From: Citrifermentans bemidjiense Bem | GTDB lineage: Bacteria > Desulfobacterota > Desulfuromonadia > Geobacterales > Geobacteraceae | Assembly: GCF_000020725.1 (NCBI RefSeq) | Contig: NC_011146.1 | Coordinates: 3,409,501 to 3,473,500 of the forward strand | Length of the DNA: 64,000 nucleotides | Direction: 5' to 3' | Shown here: positions 18,908-27,745 of the stretch, in pieces | Layout: the number at the start of each line of letters is the position of its first letter | Position numbering within the stretch: position 1 is the stretch's first letter | The notes under the pieces: generated by a model | The model's database searches: none | What the model was told of the DNA's origin: nothing | The model's input: the letters and a program-made list of their open reading frames with translations, nothing else | Program-made: the position numbers and the translations under genes

Positions 18908-19138
18908 ATGACACAATGCCCGGAATGTGAAGGTAAGAAGGTAGTCGCCTGTGCCAAATGCGACGGCAAAGGAAATAAGTACTTTGTCCCGGTACTCGAC
19001 ATCTGGGAATACGATTGCGATTGCTACGGAAGCGGCGTGGTGACCTGTTCCATGTGTAACGGGCTTGGGTACGTCACACACACCGAAATGGTCGTCCCCT
19101 CCTCCCCTCGCGTGGATCTCAGGTACTTCTCGCACTGA
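18908..19138 (+). CDS. DnaJ-type cysteine-rich zinc-binding protein
   Basis: 76 aa. Four Cys-containing repeats (CPEC, CAKCDGKG, CDCYGSG, CSMCNGLG) reproduce the CxxCxGxG pattern of the DnaJ central zinc domain, without a J domain. Probably a small zinc protein that aids protein folding or thiol chemistry; the exact role is unknown. GGAG precedes the ATG, a promoter and a terminator flank it, so it is a single-gene unit. Confidence 0.8.
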   Translation: MTQCPECEGKKVVACAKCDGKGNKYFVPVLDIWEYDCDCYGSGVVTCSMCNGLGYVTHTEMVVPSSPRVDLRYFSH

Positions 19139-19172
19139 CGTAGGCAGATCTTTCAGGATCTCTTTGCATACC

Positions 19173-19207
19173 AAAGCCCCTGCTTCCTTTCAGGAACAGG
19201 GGCTTTT
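19173..19207 (+). terminator. Terminator after the DnaJ-like gene
   Basis: AAAGCCCCTG (19173-19182) pairs with CAGGGGCTTT (19197-19206), followed by T. Confidence 0.85.
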
Positions 19208-19323
19208 CATTGTCCCGGTTGAAGTCGGCAAGATAGCAGCGGCATCATTGAATTCCCCACCTGTTCAAGTAAACTTAGCGTCGAAAGAAGCTCCCCAAGC
19301 AAGCCATAATGACAGGATAACGC

Positions 19324-21933
19324 ATGCCGACCACCCCGCCACCAGTCGACAACCCACCCTCCACAAGCCTTTGGGCAAAAACCATACATGTTTTGCCATA
19401 CCTGGTCATGGCCCTTTCTTTTCTTTTGACTTTCTTCTTCTGGCGCCAGTACGACCACAGCCTGAACATCAGATCCCAGGAAGTATTCAACGATCGCGTC
19501 GATGAGATAAAGAGTAAGTTCTTCACCAGAATGACGGATGACGAACAGATCCTGAGGGGGGCGGCCGGACTTTTCAACGCCAGTGAGGATGTGACGCGCG
19601 ACGAGTGGCGGCGCTATGCCCTGTCGCTGTCGCTTGATAAGCACTTTCCCGGTTTCCAGGGTTTGGGCTTCGCCGAGGTGGTCCGTCCCAAGGACTTGGA
19701 GCGCCATATCCAGCGGATAAGGCGAGAAGGGTTCCCCGATTACAGATTATGGCCGGAGGGGGAGCGGCAGGAATATACCGCCATCATCTACTTGGAACCC
19801 TTCGACTGGCGCAACCAGCGTGCCTTCGGCTACGACATGTTCTCCGCCCCCCACCGACGCGAGGCGATGTCGAAAGCCCGCGACCTGGGAGAAGCTGTGG
19901 TAACCGGTCCGGTGACACTGGTGCAGGAAACAAAGAGGGATAAGCAGACCGGAGTGTTGATGTACCTCCCCGTGTACAAGCGGGGTCTCCCCTTGGAAAC
20001 CGTAGCGCAGCGGCGGATCGCGGTGCAGGGATATACATTTAGCCCGATCAGGATCAAGAATTTCCTTTCGGCAACCTTCCCCAGAATGCCGGAAGACATA
20101 GGCTTCAGGATCTACACGGACAAGGAGCCGAACCCCGCGGGGCTCCTCTACGACTCCGTCTCCGACTCCAACCTCAACCTTCCGGAAAACTACCGGGGCG
20201 AACTGCAGGCGACCCGGTCCTTTCAAGGGTTCGGCCGGAACTGGTTGTTGACCTTCGAGTCGCTGCCGCACACGGCCCAGGAGCAGAGGAAAACCCAGTC
20301 CAGAAACTACCTGATCGTCGGCATTACCGTCAGCATCCTGCTGTCGGTCATCGCATTCATGCTCCGTTCCGCACATGCCGGCGCCATCGCCGCAGCCCAG
20401 GCACTTAAGGAAAGCCAGGAGCGTTATCGCAAGATCTCGGAAGACAGTCCCGCCTATATTGCCACCTTCCTTCCCGATGGCACGCTCACATATGTAAACC
20501 CCGCCTTGGCCCACGACCTGGGAAAGCGCCAGGAAGACCTTTTAGGAAAAAGCTTCTTCGAGTTTCTCCTGCCGGAGTACCGGGAGCCGGTCAGGCTGGG
20601 GTTGCACGCCCTTTCGCCTCAAAACCCGACCCAAACACTGGAACAAGCCATGGTTGGTCCCAATGAAGCTGTAATCTGGCACGAATGGACCAATCGGGCG
20701 GTGTTCGACGACCACGGAGGCATAACCGAGTTTCAGGGCGTGGGGCAGAACATTACTGAGAGGAAGAAAGCAGCTGAAGAACGCTCCCGACTGGAACAGC
20801 AGATGCTGCACGCCCAGAAAATGGAAAGCCTGGGAGTGCTGGCCGGCGGCGTGGCACATGACTTCAACAACATCCTGATGGCCATCATAGGGAACGTGGA
20901 CTTGTCACTGATGAAGATCGAGGAGGCCTCCCCCATCACCGCAAATCTGCGCAACATCGAGAAAGCTGCAATGAGGGCGGCCGATCTTGCCAAGCAGATG
21001 CTTGCCTACTCCGGCAAAGGGAAATTCGTCATAGAAAAGCTGGACCTGAACCGGCTGATCGAAAAGCTGCACCCGATCCTGGAACCGTCGCTACCGACCA
21101 ACGCCGTCCTGACACTGAAGCTGCACAAGCCGCTCCCGATGGTCGAAGGGGATGCCAACCAGATGCGGCAGATAGTGATGAACCTGTTTATGAACGCCGT
21201 AGAGGCGCTTGGCGAAAACGGCGGCGAGATAATCATCAGCACCGATGACGGCGTACAGGACGGGGAGAGCCTGCAGAACGTGCTGCTGGGCGAAACCCTG
21301 GCCGAAGGAAGCTACGTGCTTTTGGAGGTCACAGACACCGGCTGCGGCATGGAGAAGGAAGTGCTCGACAAAGTCTTCGATCCCTTCTTTACCACCAAGT
21401 TCACCGGCCGGGGGCTGGGTCTAGCCGCAGTGCACGGCATAGTAAGAGGTCACAAGGGCGGGATAAGGATATCCAGCGAGCCCGGCATGGGAACCACTTT
21501 TCAAGTGCTGCTGCCGACCTCTGAGCCCACACCGGTGGAGGTCTCGGTCCCGGAGGAAATCGAGAATGGCTGGAGCGGCGTGGGAAGGATTCTGCTCGTG
21601 GACGACGAGGAGGTAGTGAGAACCGTCGCGGCCGAGCTGCTGAAAGAGCTGGGGTTCACGCCTGTTGTTGCCGGCAGTGGCGCCGAGGCCATAGAAACCT
21701 TCAAGAACAACCAGGACCTACAGGCCGTCATCCTGGACCTGACCATGCCCGGAATGGATGGCGAAGAGTGCTTCCGCGCACTGCGGGGGATCGATCCGGA
21801 AGTAAAAGTGATCATGTCCAGCGGGTTCAGCGAACAAGACGTAGTCCAGAAATTTCCCGGCAAAGAGCTGGCAGGATTCATCCAGAAGCCGTACACCCTC
21901 AAAGCCCTCAAAGAAGTGATGCGGAAGGTGTAG
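19324..21933 (+). CDS. CHASE-domain hybrid histidine kinase
   Basis: 869 aa. Membrane helix (~24-42), a periplasmic CHASE domain (~75-290; GLGFAEVV, YDMFSAPHRREAM), second helix (~325-345), PAS (~365-485), HisKA with H in GGVAHDFNNIL, HATPase (GRGLGLAAVHGIV) and receiver with aspartate in VILDLTMPG. CHASE domains sense small extracellular molecules. Same kinase-receiver design as the genes at 2715 and 5890. It converges with the rhodanese gene, with only 2 bases between stops. Confidence 0.9.
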   Translation: MPTTPPPVDNPPSTSLWAKTIHVLPYLVMALSFLLTFFFWRQYDHSLNIRSQEVFNDRVDEIKSKFFTRMTDDEQILRGAAGLFNASEDVTRDEWRRYALSLSLDKHFPGFQGLGFAEVVRPKDLERHIQRIRREGFPDYRLWPEGERQEYTAIIYLEPFDWRNQRAFGYDMFSAPHRREAMSKARDLGEAVVTGPVTLVQETKRDKQTGVLMYLPVYKRGLPLETVAQRRIAVQGYTFSPIRIKNFLSATFPRMPEDIGFRIYTDKEPNPAGLLYDSVSDSNLNLPENYRGELQATRSFQGFGRNWLLTFESLPHTAQEQRKTQSRNYLIVGITVSILLSVIAFMLRSAHAGAIAAAQALKESQERYRKISEDSPAYIATFLPDGTLTYVNPALAHDLGKRQEDLLGKSFFEFLLPEYREPVRLGLHALSPQNPTQTLEQAMVGPNEAVIWHEWTNRAVFDDHGGITEFQGVGQNITERKKAAEERSRLEQQMLHAQKMESLGVLAGGVAHDFNNILMAIIGNVDLSLMKIEEASPITANLRNIEKAAMRAADLAKQMLAYSGKGKFVIEKLDLNRLIEKLHPILEPSLPTNAVLTLKLHKPLPMVEGDANQMRQIVMNLFMNAVEALGENGGEIIISTDDGVQDGESLQNVLLGETLAEGSYVLLEVTDTGCGMEKEVLDKVFDPFFTTKFTGRGLGLAAVHGIVRGHKGGIRISSEPGMGTTFQVLLPTSEPTPVEVSVPEEIENGWSGVGRILLVDDEEVVRTVAAELLKELGFTPVVAGSGAEAIETFKNNQDLQAVILDLTMPGMDGEECFRALRGIDPEVKVIMSSGFSEQDVVQKFPGKELAGFIQKPYTLKALKEVMRKV

Positions 21934-21935
21934 AT

Positions 21936-22358
21936 TTACTTCGTATCGCTAAGCGTAAGCTGTTTGTAAGGCCAGCCTTGCATCCCGTCTTCCAGGATAA
22001 ACAGGCGCTTTTCGGCTACCCCTTTTCCCTTCAGATGCTCGTAGGTGTTTTTTGCGCCACCGCCGCCACGAGGGCAGACGATAACGATATCTTCGCGCCC
22101 AGCGAGAAGCTGCGGGACCACCTCATCAAGCTTCTTCTTGTCGTCAGCAGATTTGGCCGGAAAGGCATTAGTCTCCAGCGAGTTCTTGAAGTGATGTTTG
22201 CGGAATTCGGCAGGGACCTGAATGTCGACGATCTTCACCGGCTTGCTGCTCTCCAGCCATTTCTTGAAATCAGCGGGCTCCACATAATTGTAGCTGGCGG
22301 CTATGGCCGTCGAAACGAGTGCCAGCGACAAAGCAGGATAAATCAACAGTCTCTTCAT
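21936..22358 (-). CDS. Exported rhodanese-like protein
   Basis: 140 aa with signal peptide (MKRLLIYPALSLALVSTAIA). Rhodanese domain: FKKWLESSKPVKIVDIQ, and the active-site loop with cysteine in VCPRGGGGAKNTYEHL. Probably a periplasmic sulfurtransferase or persulfide-binding protein. Start at 22358 has AGGAG at good spacing; the frame upstream is not coding. Confidence 0.85.
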   Translation of the reverse strand: MKRLLIYPALSLALVSTAIAASYNYVEPADFKKWLESSKPVKIVDIQVPAEFRKHHFKNSLETNAFPAKSADDKKKLDEVVPQLLAGREDIVIVCPRGGGGAKNTYEHLKGKGVAEKRLFILEDGMQGWPYKQLTLSDTK

Positions 22359-22529
22359 GTTTTCTCCTGTGTATTCAGATAACAGCGGAGGAAATATATT
22401 TGAGATGTGCAATATGGTCAAATTCATATTATCTATGACTTTGCTGCTGATCATCGGTTTAGAAAATAGCAGGAAGAACTCAGAGTCATGAAGAAGCAGA
22501 GGGTGCCGCGGGTGGTAAGAAAAAACTGC

Positions 22530-22557
22530 TTGACAATACTTAATACGCGCTAATAAT
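22530..22557 (+). promoter_or_regulatory. Sigma-70-type promoter
   Basis: TTGACA (22530) and AATAAT (22552) with 16 bases between, 38 bases upstream of the ATG at 22596. Confidence 0.6.
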
Positions 22558-22595
22558 TGCCCCCATAAATTCAACGCCAAGCACGGGAGGCAACG

Positions 22596-23246
22596 ATGAG
22601 CGAGGTATTCGACATCCAAGGGCTTAAGGATCTCGGTGACGGTGACTTGGCCCTCCAGGGCGAGAACATAGCCGATCTCATGGAGGACCACGAGGCTTTC
22701 AAGGATCAAACCATTCCCTCTTGCATTCCGGGTCCGACCCGAATCAGGGAGGACGCGCAACAGGTAAAGCAGACATCGACTGCGGCAAGGCTGGATCCAT
22801 CGAAGGAGCCCGAAAGGCGGGCTGCGCGGGAGAAGATGATTCAGTCGATAAAGTTCTCGTGTCAATATGTCGTGATGTATTCGGAGCATACCGACAACCC
22901 CGGCCTGCTGGACACCATCGGGGTGGATAGAGCACACAGAGCCCCTCGGAACTCAGCCATCAAGGCGCCAACGAGCTTCTACAAGTTCACCGTCACCCAC
23001 GGCAAGAAGCCCGGCTCCATCAAGGTTCATGTCAGCAGTTGGGAAGGTAAGGGGAGTGTCGATATGCAGATCTGCTTCGGCAACCCCGGATTGGAAGAGT
23101 CGTGGCAGCCGCTCAAAATCGCTCACCACTGCAACTTCACGGTGGAAGGATTGGAAACCGCCCGCAGGGCCTACTTCAGAGCCAGACTGCTCAAGGATGC
23201 CGGCGTCGGTCCCTGGTCCGAGACTGTCGAACTCATCATCATTTGA
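22596..23246 (+). CDS. Conserved hypothetical protein, possible C-terminal fibronectin-like fold
   Basis: 216 aa, soluble, no signal. The N-terminal ~90 residues are charged and probably helical. The C-terminal half (ICFGNPGLEESWQPL ... ARRAYFRARLLKDAGVGPWSE) has the spacing of a fibronectin type III-like beta domain, seen by pattern only. GGGAGG precedes the ATG and a promoter lies just upstream. No partner gene. Confidence 0.6.
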   Translation: MSEVFDIQGLKDLGDGDLALQGENIADLMEDHEAFKDQTIPSCIPGPTRIREDAQQVKQTSTAARLDPSKEPERRAAREKMIQSIKFSCQYVVMYSEHTDNPGLLDTIGVDRAHRAPRNSAIKAPTSFYKFTVTHGKKPGSIKVHVSSWEGKGSVDMQICFGNPGLEESWQPLKIAHHCNFTVEGLETARRAYFRARLLKDAGVGPWSETVELIII

Positions 23247-23250
23247 AAAG

Positions 23251-23281
23251 AAAAAGGCGGCTGCATCCCGGTGCAGCCGCC
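23251..23281. terminator. Hairpin after the 22596 gene
   Basis: Perfect stem GGCGGCTGCA/TGCAGCCGCC (23256-23265 and 23272-23281). The A-run precedes it, so it would work best for minus-strand transcription; it may stop both directions. Confidence 0.65.
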
Positions 23282-23470
23282 GTCATCTTCCCACGAATCC
23301 CCCCTCCCCTATATCGAAGTACCTCACAAGGTGGAAATCCCTCTCGCCAAAGTGCAAAAGCCAGCGTCCAACGGTGTTGAAGCGCCGCCCTCCCCGGTCC
23401 GCATCCCGGCCGACACGGTCGCCCTCCCTTCCCGCCGTTCATCCCGAATATACAGTCCGGATACAAATTT

Positions 23471-23760
23471 GTTAGTTCCAAATGCAATTAGCAAATCCCA
23501 AATGGAAATAGCATATTTCGAAATCGAAGTAGCTTATTCTGTCCCCGGAATAGTTAAATCGATTCGGGAATAGCTTATTCTGTCGCCGGAATAGTTAAAT
23601 CGATTCAGGAATAGCTTATTCTGTCGCCGGAATAGTTAAATCGATTAGGGAATAGCAAAGTTTGAGTTGGGAATAGCGAGTTTTGCCGGAGGAATAGCAT
23701 ATTTCAGTTTGGAAATAGTCAAAACCGAAATGGAAATAGCAAAAAAAGTTTTCGGAACAG
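23471..23760. repeat. Fourteen-unit array phased at 20-21 bp, consensus GGAATAG
   Basis: The triplet TAG (CAG in the last unit) of the motif ends at 23491, 23511, 23532, 23553, 23573, 23594, 23614, 23635, 23655, 23676, 23697, 23718, 23739 and 23760. Spacing is always 20 or 21 bases. The centre (23533-23655) is a 41-bp tandem duplication repeated three times (CTTATTCTG...GGAATAG, TTAAATCGATT...GGAATAG). Flanking units are diverged but keep the phase. A 21-bp ancestral unit is two helical turns or seven codons. No cas genes or spacers, so not CRISPR. Confidence 0.85.
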
Positions 23761-23939
23761 TGCAAACCGGAATCGGTTTTGATTAATCAGGCTGGGAATC
23801 TGCAAAGTAGCTGCCCACCCAGTAAGAATGGGGCTGACGGACACCTGGCGCCTCAGCGACAACTATTCTGATACGAGGGTAACGCAAGGCGTCAGAAGCT
23901 CCAGCTTTCCGCGGATGCACCATATTGTCCTCTCATGCA

Positions 23940-24233
23940 TTAACGAGCGTCGGCGTGCAGTTTAAGACCTAACGCTGAGATGATTTTGAGGATGGTATCA
24001 AACCCAGGAACCCGTTCGCCTGAAAGGGCCTTATAAAGACTTTCTCTTGAGAGACCGGCATCTCGCGCTACCTGCGACATTCCCTTGGCGCGTGCGATGT
24101 CACCAAGTGCCTTGGCAATAAAGGCAGCATCGCCATTAGCCTCTTCGAGACATGCCTCAAGATAAGCCGCCATTTCTTCTGGAGTGCGAAGGTGCTCGGC
24201 AACATCGTAACGACTGGTACCAGTTTTTGGCAT
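23940..24233 (-). CDS. HigA/COG3636-type antitoxin
   Basis: 97 aa helix-turn-helix protein of the putative addiction module antidote family: YLEACLEEANGDAAFIAKALGDIARAKGMSQVARDAGLSRESLYKALSGE, then a short tail. It would bind the toxin and its own promoter. AGGAG precedes the ATG. Its toxin gene upstream is reduced to a stub, so this is an orphan antitoxin. Confidence 0.85.
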   Translation of the reverse strand: MPKTGTSRYDVAEHLRTPEEMAAYLEACLEEANGDAAFIAKALGDIARAKGMSQVARDAGLSRESLYKALSGERVPGFDTILKIISALGLKLHADAR

Positions 24234-24247
24234 TTGAAGCTCCTATA

Positions 24248-24346
24248 GAGGCGTTCAATTCTGACGAGGACACGAGCCTTAGCCTGAATATCCCGCAAGT
24301 CATCAAGCCATTTGGCAAACCGCTCAGTTTTGCGTATCTCCGTCAT
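24248..24346 (-). pseudogene. HigB-type toxin remnant (COG3657), N-terminal 33 codons
   Basis: MTEIRKTERFAKWLDDLRD and the following 14 residues match the start of RelE-fold toxins encoded with this antitoxin. The frame then runs straight into the antitoxin leader, so about two thirds of the toxin, including the catalytic C-terminal part, is deleted. Confidence 0.75.
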
Positions 24347-24533
24347 AGCGGTATTGTAGCCAGATGGCTACACGCTGTCAATGCACCTCGTCTTGGCGCC
24401 CTCCCCGAACGGCTGAAGTGCTTCCCATAAGTAAGAAGATCGAGCGGCAAGAGATGTCTTTGTTGATCGTGCCTTGAACAGTGCCGGTATTCCCATTGCA
24501 CGAATCTCAGAGAAGAGAGGGTTGCACGGAGCA

Positions 24534-24728
24534 TCATTTTTTCATTTGCTTAATGGCGTCGTTAAGCTTAGCTCCGGCTCTTTCGATTTCCTTGCCGGCT
24601 TTTTCGACGGACTTGTCGATCTCCTTACCCGCACGCTCCGCGGGCCCCTCTTTTCGGCAGCCACAAACACCGGCGACTATGCTACCCAATACCAAGACTG
24701 CGACCAGGATTTTGCTCGTTTTCATCAT
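24534..24728 (-). CDS. Small exported helical (lipo)protein under riboswitch control
   Basis: 64 aa. Signal peptide ending GVCGC, so a lipid-anchored or Cys-containing start is possible, then a charged amphipathic helix with a 7-11-residue repeat (AGKEIDKSVEKAGKEIERAG). Similar small proteins occur in many bacteria as entericidin/YtxH-like or unknown lipoproteins. GAGG precedes ATG 24728. A GEMM-type riboswitch with terminator lies in its leader. Confidence 0.7.
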   Translation of the reverse strand: MMKTSKILVAVLVLGSIVAGVCGCRKEGPAERAGKEIDKSVEKAGKEIERAGAKLNDAIKQMKK

Positions 24729-24769
24729 TCGGCACCTCACTGTTTATTCACTCATTCTCAAACGGGCAC

Positions 24770-24817
24770 AAAAAAAGCCGGGGCCAGAATATCTTGAGAT
24801 ATTTCGGCGACCCGGCT
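24770..24817 (-). terminator. Expression-platform terminator of the GEMM riboswitch
   Basis: On the minus strand AGCCGGG (24817-24811) pairs with CCCGGCT (24782-24776), enclosing an AATATC/GATATT stem, and ends in seven Ts. The 5' arm overlaps the last conserved part of the aptamer, as expected for ligand-controlled termination. Confidence 0.8.
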
Positions 24818-24880
24818 GTCTCTATGAGACCCAGTAGGCTTTCCGTCCCACCCTCGCGGATGGTTTAGTATTGTCGTTAT
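24803..24880 (-). promoter_or_regulatory. GEMM-I riboswitch, probable GEMM-Ib (cAMP-GMP) variant
   Basis: Minus strand: ACGACAATACTAAACC, CATCCGCGAGGGTGGGACGG, AAAGCC, then a second hairpin (GGTCTC/GAGAC) and GGGTCGCC. These match the c-di-GMP-I aptamer core (AAACC, GNRA loop with GGGTGGGACG, AAAGCC, second stem, closing strand). At the position equal to Vc2 G20 there is an A, the change linked to cAMP-GMP selectivity in Geobacter GEMM-Ib. The downstream gene is the small exported protein at 24534. Confidence 0.85.
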
Positions 24881-24912
24881 CTGACTTTAGCTGTTTTTGT
24901 TGGTGGCGCACG

Positions 24913-24962
24913 ATAGCCTAAACCAGTCGGCGTCGTCAAGAGTAAAGGATAAGGGAACTGAA
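24913..24962. repeat. 50-bp dispersed repeat
   Basis: ATAGCCTAAACCAGTCGGCG and the following 30 bases recur almost unchanged at 26586-26635. It is part of the decayed element zone 24.9-27.2 kb. Confidence 0.7.
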
Positions 24963-25270
24963 TCGGAGCGCCCGGCTCCTTTCAGCTTCCGCCCAGCTCT
25001 TATCTACCGCGAAGATTGGACACGGCCTGGAACCGAAGGTTTTCTGGTCCGCGAAAAGCGGAAGGGGCCAGCTACCAAAACTTCCAACATGGCCTTGGTC
25101 CTGGAGGGGTGACTGGGTGCAGCAAAGGCTGACATTATAAAGGAAAAAAATAACGGTAATGTACAGATGGCCACGGCCGACAGCATAGGGCTTGAAGCAG
25201 CCTGTACTCGCTTAGGGACGCTTTTGCCCTTGACCGACAGCCTTTTAATGGGTGCCCCCTTTCGCTCAAC

Positions 25271-25390
25271 ATGACAAAAGCCGCTACTTAGTCGGTAGCG
25301 GCTTTTGCATTGCCTGGAAAACAATCTGTGAAGAAGAGAACTGACTTCTTCTGTGCCTCATGTGTTGCAGAATTATCGGTATTTTGTTCC
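25271..25390. repeat. 120-bp duplicated segment with terminator-like hairpin, copy 1
   Basis: Begins with ATGACAAAAGCCGCTAC and a hairpin AAAAGCCGCTAC/GTAGCGGCTTTT (25276-25306). It matches 26103-26222 at about 90%. The two copies bracket the small membrane ORF at 25477. Confidence 0.8.
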
Positions 25391-25476
25391 CGCTATTTTG
25401 CGGAATTTTCATCACGTACTTCTAGGATGCCTATGGACGAGGACGCAGTGCTGTATTCGACCGGTCGTGAAAAGGG

Positions 25477-25674
25477 CTAGGCGTGGCTACTCCGATGCAC
25501 CCCTTCATACATGGTCCCCCCAGCGTTGTCTTTGAAGCCGCTATATACGTGTTGTGCACTCGGTTTCGTAATTTTATACCAGCGGGTGTACGCGTAGCAC
25601 TGGATGGCGACGACGGTAGCGGATGCAGCACTCAGGGTCATGATAAAAATTTTAGCGAACTCGATGTTACTCAT
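25477..25674 (-). CDS. Possible small membrane protein
   Basis: 65 aa with one hydrophobic helix (about residues 8-28) and a polar tail. AGGAG lies 10 bases before the ATG. No family is recognised and the surrounding DNA is repeat debris, so it may not be expressed. Confidence 0.35.
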   Translation of the reverse strand: MSNIEFAKIFIMTLSAASATVVAIQCYAYTRWYKITKPSAQHVYSGFKDNAGGTMYEGVHRSSHA

Positions 25675-26120
25675 GGTCTGTTTTCTCCTCTGGGGCCTGT
25701 TATCCCCGTTCCCATTGTGTTAACACGTCAACAATCAGCCATGCCATCCACGACCATCAGAGACGTGTTCTTTGAGTCTATTATTCGGAAGAGGAACCCA
25801 TTCTTCAACTGAAGAGATCCTGAAGATTTAGTCAGGATCTGCAGGGGAAATTTGCTACCTATTGAGCGCGGTCCAGCTTTCCCCGCCAGTTCCGGCAACC
25901 AGAGGGGTCAAACCTCATCAAAACGGACGTGCAGTTTTCCCGCATCCGGCTTTCCGATGTTCTGCACCGCAGCAACTAGAACCGGACTTCTCGAGCAAGC
26001 TTTGGGTCATCAACCATCCATTCAGCCTTTGTCCATGTCCAGGCCTGACCCTCTAGCCCCTCTAGCCCCTCTAGCCCCCGGGTCCTGCCCCCCTTCGCTC
26101 ACCATGACAAAAGCCGCTAC
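25675..26120. other. Non-coding stretch with transposon debris
   Basis: No gene is seen. 25985-26045 shares a segment (TTCTCGAGCAAGCTTTGGGTCATCAACCA) with 34196-34225. A CTAGCCC triplet repeat lies at 26052-26078, and the second copy of the 120-bp repeat begins at 26103. Confidence 0.6.
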
Positions 26121-26459
26121 TTAGTCGGTAGCGGCTTTAGCATTGCCTGGAAAACAATCTGTGAAAAAGAGAACTGAATTCTTCTGCGCCTCATGTGTTG
26201 CAGAATTATTGGTATTGTGTCCCCGGAATATCCGTAGTGAAGCGTCAGCGGAACGGAGACCGTCTACCGCCCGATGGTTGGGGTCCTTTTTGATGCCAAA
26301 ATCAGCATTATACGCAAGTGACCGCTCGCGCAAAGTGAGCAGGTTCCCAACTTGCTCCCGAATCCTTCTTCCAATGGCTTCAACTCTGAGGTGGGTCTTA
26401 ACCTCCTCAATAAATTTCCGATCGCCAACAGCCACGCTCTGCCTGTTAGCTCGCGCCAT
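26121..26459 (-). pseudogene. Internally deleted REP-associated tyrosine transposase (RAYT)
   Basis: The frame starts MARANR, the usual N-terminus of these transposases, and jumps straight to the C-terminal region GDRKFIEEVKTHL...AIGRRI, omitting the central His-hydrophobe-His and tyrosine motifs needed for catalysis. The last ~40 codons run into unrelated DNA. So it is a non-functional deletion derivative; its 5' part is repeated twice downstream. Confidence 0.65.
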
Positions 26460-27157
26460 GCTTTATTGGCCCTTTTTTGCCGGTGAAAACATGCTTTTAA
26501 GGGTAAAATACATGGACTTTATTTGTCTTTATCGTGTCATTACAACACGTTGCCTTGGTCCGACCCCGCCCCGCCGCCCCGCCCCATAGCCTAAACCAGT
26601 CGGCGTCGTCAAGAGTAAAGGATAATGGAACTGAACTGAAGCGGCATAAGTGTGTTCTTTACTTGGTCCCAACGGCTCGGCGTGACCGGCGGAGCGCCCG
26701 TAGGGGCTTTGGGGCTTTGGGGGGCTACGCAGGTGACCGCTCGCGCAAAGTGAGCAGGTTCCCAACTTGCTCCCGAATCCTTCTTCCAATGGCTTCAACT
26801 CTGAGGTGGGTCTTGACCTCCTCAATAAATTTCCGATCGCCAACAGCCACGCTCTGCCTGTTAGCTCGCGCCATGCTTTATTGGCCCTTTTTTGCCGGTG
26901 AAAACATGCTTTTAAGGGTAAAATATATGGACTTTGTTTGTCTTTATCGTGTCATTACAACATGTTGCCTTGGTCCGACCCCGCCCGGACCTCCTCAATA
27001 AATTTCCGATCGCCAACAGCCACGCTCTGCCTGTTAGCTCGCGCCATGCTTTATTGGCCCCTTTTTGCCGGTGAAAACATGCTTTTAAGGGTAAAATACA
27101 TGGACTTTGTCTGTCTTTATCGTGTCATTACAACACGTTGCCTTGGTCCGACCCCGC
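26318..27157. repeat. Three direct copies of a RAYT-derived segment
   Basis: Copies at about 26318-26572, 26732-26985 and 26992-27157 are nearly identical. Each contains the deleted transposase start, its leader and an outer flank ending TTGGTCCGACCCCGC. Copy 3 lacks the first ~90 bases. The pattern suggests a mobilised non-autonomous element that inserted next to itself. Confidence 0.8.
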
Positions 27158-27182
27158 AACACGCGGTGGCCCCTCTGCCCCA

Positions 27183-27743
27183 CTAACTTGGAAACCAAAC
27201 CACCTGTGTCAACTTATCCTCAATAAATTTAACAAATTTCGTAGCAGCCTGATACAACAGGAAGATTTCTTCGGTATTTTTATTGTCAAAGCTATAAGCA
27301 GCGAAGTTGCTGTGAACAAGGATATTGCGTAAGTGCCCTAGTTCTAGAAAAGCTTTCATGGATTCTTCTAGTATGGGGTCTTTCTTTATTTCTTCCGAAG
27401 CCAATCTTTTGAATTCTTCACCAAATAATGCAAAAAAAACGTTGGCATTTTTTCCTGGTTTATTAGGATTATCTTTCTCACCCCAATCGAAATAGGTGTG
27501 GTACTGCATAGTAATAGCCTTCTTCTTAAAGAAGCTGACAACCTTGGTGTTGCCACTCGATTCTTGAGAGATAAAACGAACCAGTACTTCTTGTATCCTA
27601 TGTTCAAAATAACTCGCTGAAGACAAGGTGATCACTTTTTTAAAGTACTTGTTCACATCACTAGATAGTGACGGCTGGCCACTTCCATCAAGGAAAGCAA
27701 TAATACACTTATATTCTTCGTTCAGTATTTCGACTGGGGTCAT
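27183..27743 (-). CDS. HEPN-domain protein (MAE_28990-like), putative RNase
   Basis: 186 aa, mostly helical. The HEPN active-site pattern RNILVH (R139-N-x3-H144) lies in the expected last helix region, after LELGHL. HEPN proteins of this group are predicted RNases in defence or toxin systems. ATG lies two bases after the stop of the DUF262 gene, so both are made from one mRNA. AT-rich compared with the left part of the window, which points to acquisition. Confidence 0.75.
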   Translation of the reverse strand: MTPVEILNEEYKCIIAFLDGSGQPSLSSDVNKYFKKVITLSSASYFEHRIQEVLVRFISQESSGNTKVVSFFKKKAITMQYHTYFDWGEKDNPNKPGKNANVFFALFGEEFKRLASEEIKKDPILEESMKAFLELGHLRNILVHSNFAAYSFDNKNTEEIFLLYQAATKFVKFIEDKLTQVVWFPS

Positions 27744-27745
27744 GT

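Noticed and set aside
23471..23760. CRISPR array
   Set aside because: Units follow each other with 20-21 bp periodicity and no constant repeat with unique spacers of usual length; no cas genes nearby.
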